Shown: positions 62,253 through 64,000 of the stretch, in pieces | How the letters are laid out: the number at the start of each line of letters is the position of its first letter | Numbering within the stretch: position 1 is the stretch's first letter | Assembly: GCF_963924675.1 (NCBI RefSeq) | Contig: NC_089234.1 | Span: 60,423,153-60,487,152 of the forward strand | From: Phocoena phocoena | Lineage: Eukaryota; Chordata; Mammalia; Artiodactyla; Phocoenidae | Reading direction: 5' to 3' | Length of the DNA: 64,000 bases | Translations under genes and position numbers: made by a program | The notes under the pieces: generated by a model | What the model saw: only the letters and a program-made list of their open reading frames with translations | The model's database searches: none | Told to the model about the DNA's origin: nothing

Positions 62253-64000
62253 GTGAGTAATCCACAGGAGTGGGGAAGGGTGGTCACCCTGTACTGGCTT
62301 CTTTCTGGTATCACAGACTTGTTTTTGGACTAGGGAGCTGGGTGACATGGGAACAAAATTTGTTGACTCACCCATTTGTAACACTTAACATTGGATTATT
62401 GTCTAAAAGGTTTAAAATGGATTTAAAGCATATATTTACAGATTTGTGTGGAAAGGCTCTACCTTAAATTTTACCAGTTCAGTTGGCAAATTTTGTTCTT
62501 TAACAAGGACATCCCATTCTTTTCTCAAAAAGGAAATTCTCTTCATTATCTATAGAAGAGTGTAGGCTACTGTATTAGTTTTCTGTGCTGCTGTAACACA
62601 TTATTACAACCTTGGTGGCTTAAAACAGCACAAATTTATAATCTTACAGTTCTGTGGGGCAGAAATCTGATAGGGGTTTCACTGGGCTAAAATCAAGTTA
62701 CTGGCAGGGTTGTGTTGCTTTTTGGAGGCTCTAGGGAAGAATCTACTTCCTTGTCTTTAAAGTCCTGATTTAGAGGCCACCCACAGTACTTGGCTAGTAG
62801 CCTCCTTCCTCCATCTTCAAAACTAACAATGTTGCATCTGTTTGACCCTCAATCTGTTACATCTCTCTCTCTGGCCACAGCAGGGACAGGTTCTCTGCTT
62901 CTAAGGATGTGTGTGATTTAATTGAGCCCACCCAGATAATCCAGAGTAATCTCCCCACCTTAAACTCTTTCGCCTTAATCACATCTGCAAAACCTTCTTT
63001 GCCATGTAAGGTAGTATATTTACAAATTCCAAAGAGTAGAACATGGGCATCTTTGGAGGGCCGTTATTGTGCTTACCATAGTAACTCAAGCATTATAACA
63101 TGATTCCATAGGAGAGTCTTCACTGTATTTCAGAAATGCAGTCTTTAATTTTCTTTTCTTTAATAAAGGTAGTTTTGTTTGAGTCAGTAAGGATACCAAA
63201 AACTGTCCAAGCAGTCGGTTTTGGCTCAGGGAAAACATTGCTGTTCTGACGGCAGAGTTGTTATTCTTTTTACTGTAAGATTTTAATTTGCATATACATC
63301 TGACCTAACAGCTCTGTTTCAAAGGATCATCTCTTCTGAGCCCCCCTTCCTTTGTTCCTTTTACTTAAGATTGAAGCAAACCAAGAGGAACTTGAAAATT
63401 AACTGACTTGAATAGTTTTATTTTTATTCAATTGTAAAATACAGGTCCTATACTATTCTGACATGGCCTTGTAGAAGTGGGTTACCTGGTTCATTGGGTA
63501 AAACAAGGTAAAAGGATTTAAATTTTTTCTCAAGGTATGTTGTATATGAAACTGTAATACAAAGACTTATTTGTGGGCCAGTTCTCTTTTTTCCATTAAT
63601 TGTTTTGAAGACAAAATATTTTTCTTGAGCAAAATCATAAGCTGATCGTGTTTGCAGCTGCCTGTTCTTTCTGAATTTCAAACAGCAAAGAATACTTCTT
63701 TGTCTTGTTCTTTGCATAGTGATGGGCAACTATTTTCTCTCTATCTGACCTAAAATTCAAAATAATTTGGTGTTTGTAATTAGATATTTACAGTTTTCCT
63801 TGCATAAAATAAAATTTTATGCTTTACCTTACAAAGCAGAGCAATTTTACCTTGTTTAAAAATCACTTCTGATACTTTAACTTCCCAGATTACTTTTTGC
63901 TAAACAAAACTGAAAGCAGCTGCATTTTTTGGCTGCCATTAGGATAATCCTGCTAACAAAAAAATTAAAGGCGGATAAAATATTTGTTCAGAGAGGTATT
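62253..64000 (+). other. ASCC1: ASCC1 intron after coding exon 5 (continues past the window)
   Basis: Starts with GTGAGT. It holds a reversed MLT1-class LTR and otherwise nothing I recognise. The next ASCC1 exon is not reached. Confidence 0.85.
62575..63090 (-). mobile_element. MLT1-class (MaLR) LTR, reversed
   Basis: 'tgtattagttttctgtgctg', 'ccttggtggcttaaaacagc', 'cactgggctaaaatcaagtt' and 'gcccacccagataatccaga' give the reversed order of a MaLR LTR, nearly full length. Confidence 0.75.

Overview
This is mammalian nuclear DNA, almost certainly from a cetacean. The main evidence is a dense population of tRNA-derived CHR-type SINEs, about 30 copies in long CHR-1-like and short CHR-2-like forms, many with recognisable target-site duplications (TSDs). 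Older mammalian repeats (MIR, L2, MLT1, MER1/MER5, Tigger1, L1M) and a cetartiodactyl mariner miniature element are also present. The species is not resolved.

The window holds two protein-coding genes arranged head to head around a CpG-rich promoter at about 21.57-22.06 kb. Leftwards on the minus strand is a complete coding set for ANAPC16, an anaphase-promoting complex subunit: three coding exons at 18.06-18.20, 12.41-12.49 and 11.57-11.68 kb, 109 codons plus stop. Rightwards on the plus strand are the first five coding exons of ASCC1, a KH-domain and two-histidine phosphoesterase subunit of the ASC-1 complex: 23.62, 24.90, 28.87, 30.80 and 62.12 kb, codons 1-208 plus two bases of the next. 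The rest of ASCC1 lies beyond 64 kb. Every internal coding splice site is a GT donor or AG acceptor and every phase joins. The same head-to-head pair is known in human at 10q22.1.

Layout: 1-11.2 kb is intergenic, with L2/MIR, an MLT1 LTR, a MER1 transposon and CHR SINEs. 11.3-21.9 kb is ANAPC16 and its introns, with a Tigger1 remnant and nested SINEs. 21.6-22.1 kb is the shared promoter. 22.1-31 kb holds ASCC1 coding exons 1-4. 31.0-62.1 kb is one 31-kb ASCC1 intron made largely of LINE and SINE sequence, including a ~5-kb dead L1 at 41.8-46.9 kb and a solo retroviral LTR ending 60 bp before the next exon. 62.25-64 kb is the start of the following intron.

I found no CRISPR array, operon or new multi-gene system. 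The observations most worth a second look are structural: the antisense solo LTR beside an ASCC1 splice acceptor, an inverted pair of L1 3' ends able to form long double-stranded RNA in the ASCC1 pre-mRNA, a mariner hairpin inside a MIR, nested SINEs that date each other, and a strong antisense bias of CHR SINEs within ASCC1. Repeat boundaries come from reading ends and TSDs by eye and may be off by several bases. Family names follow remembered consensus features and were not searched.
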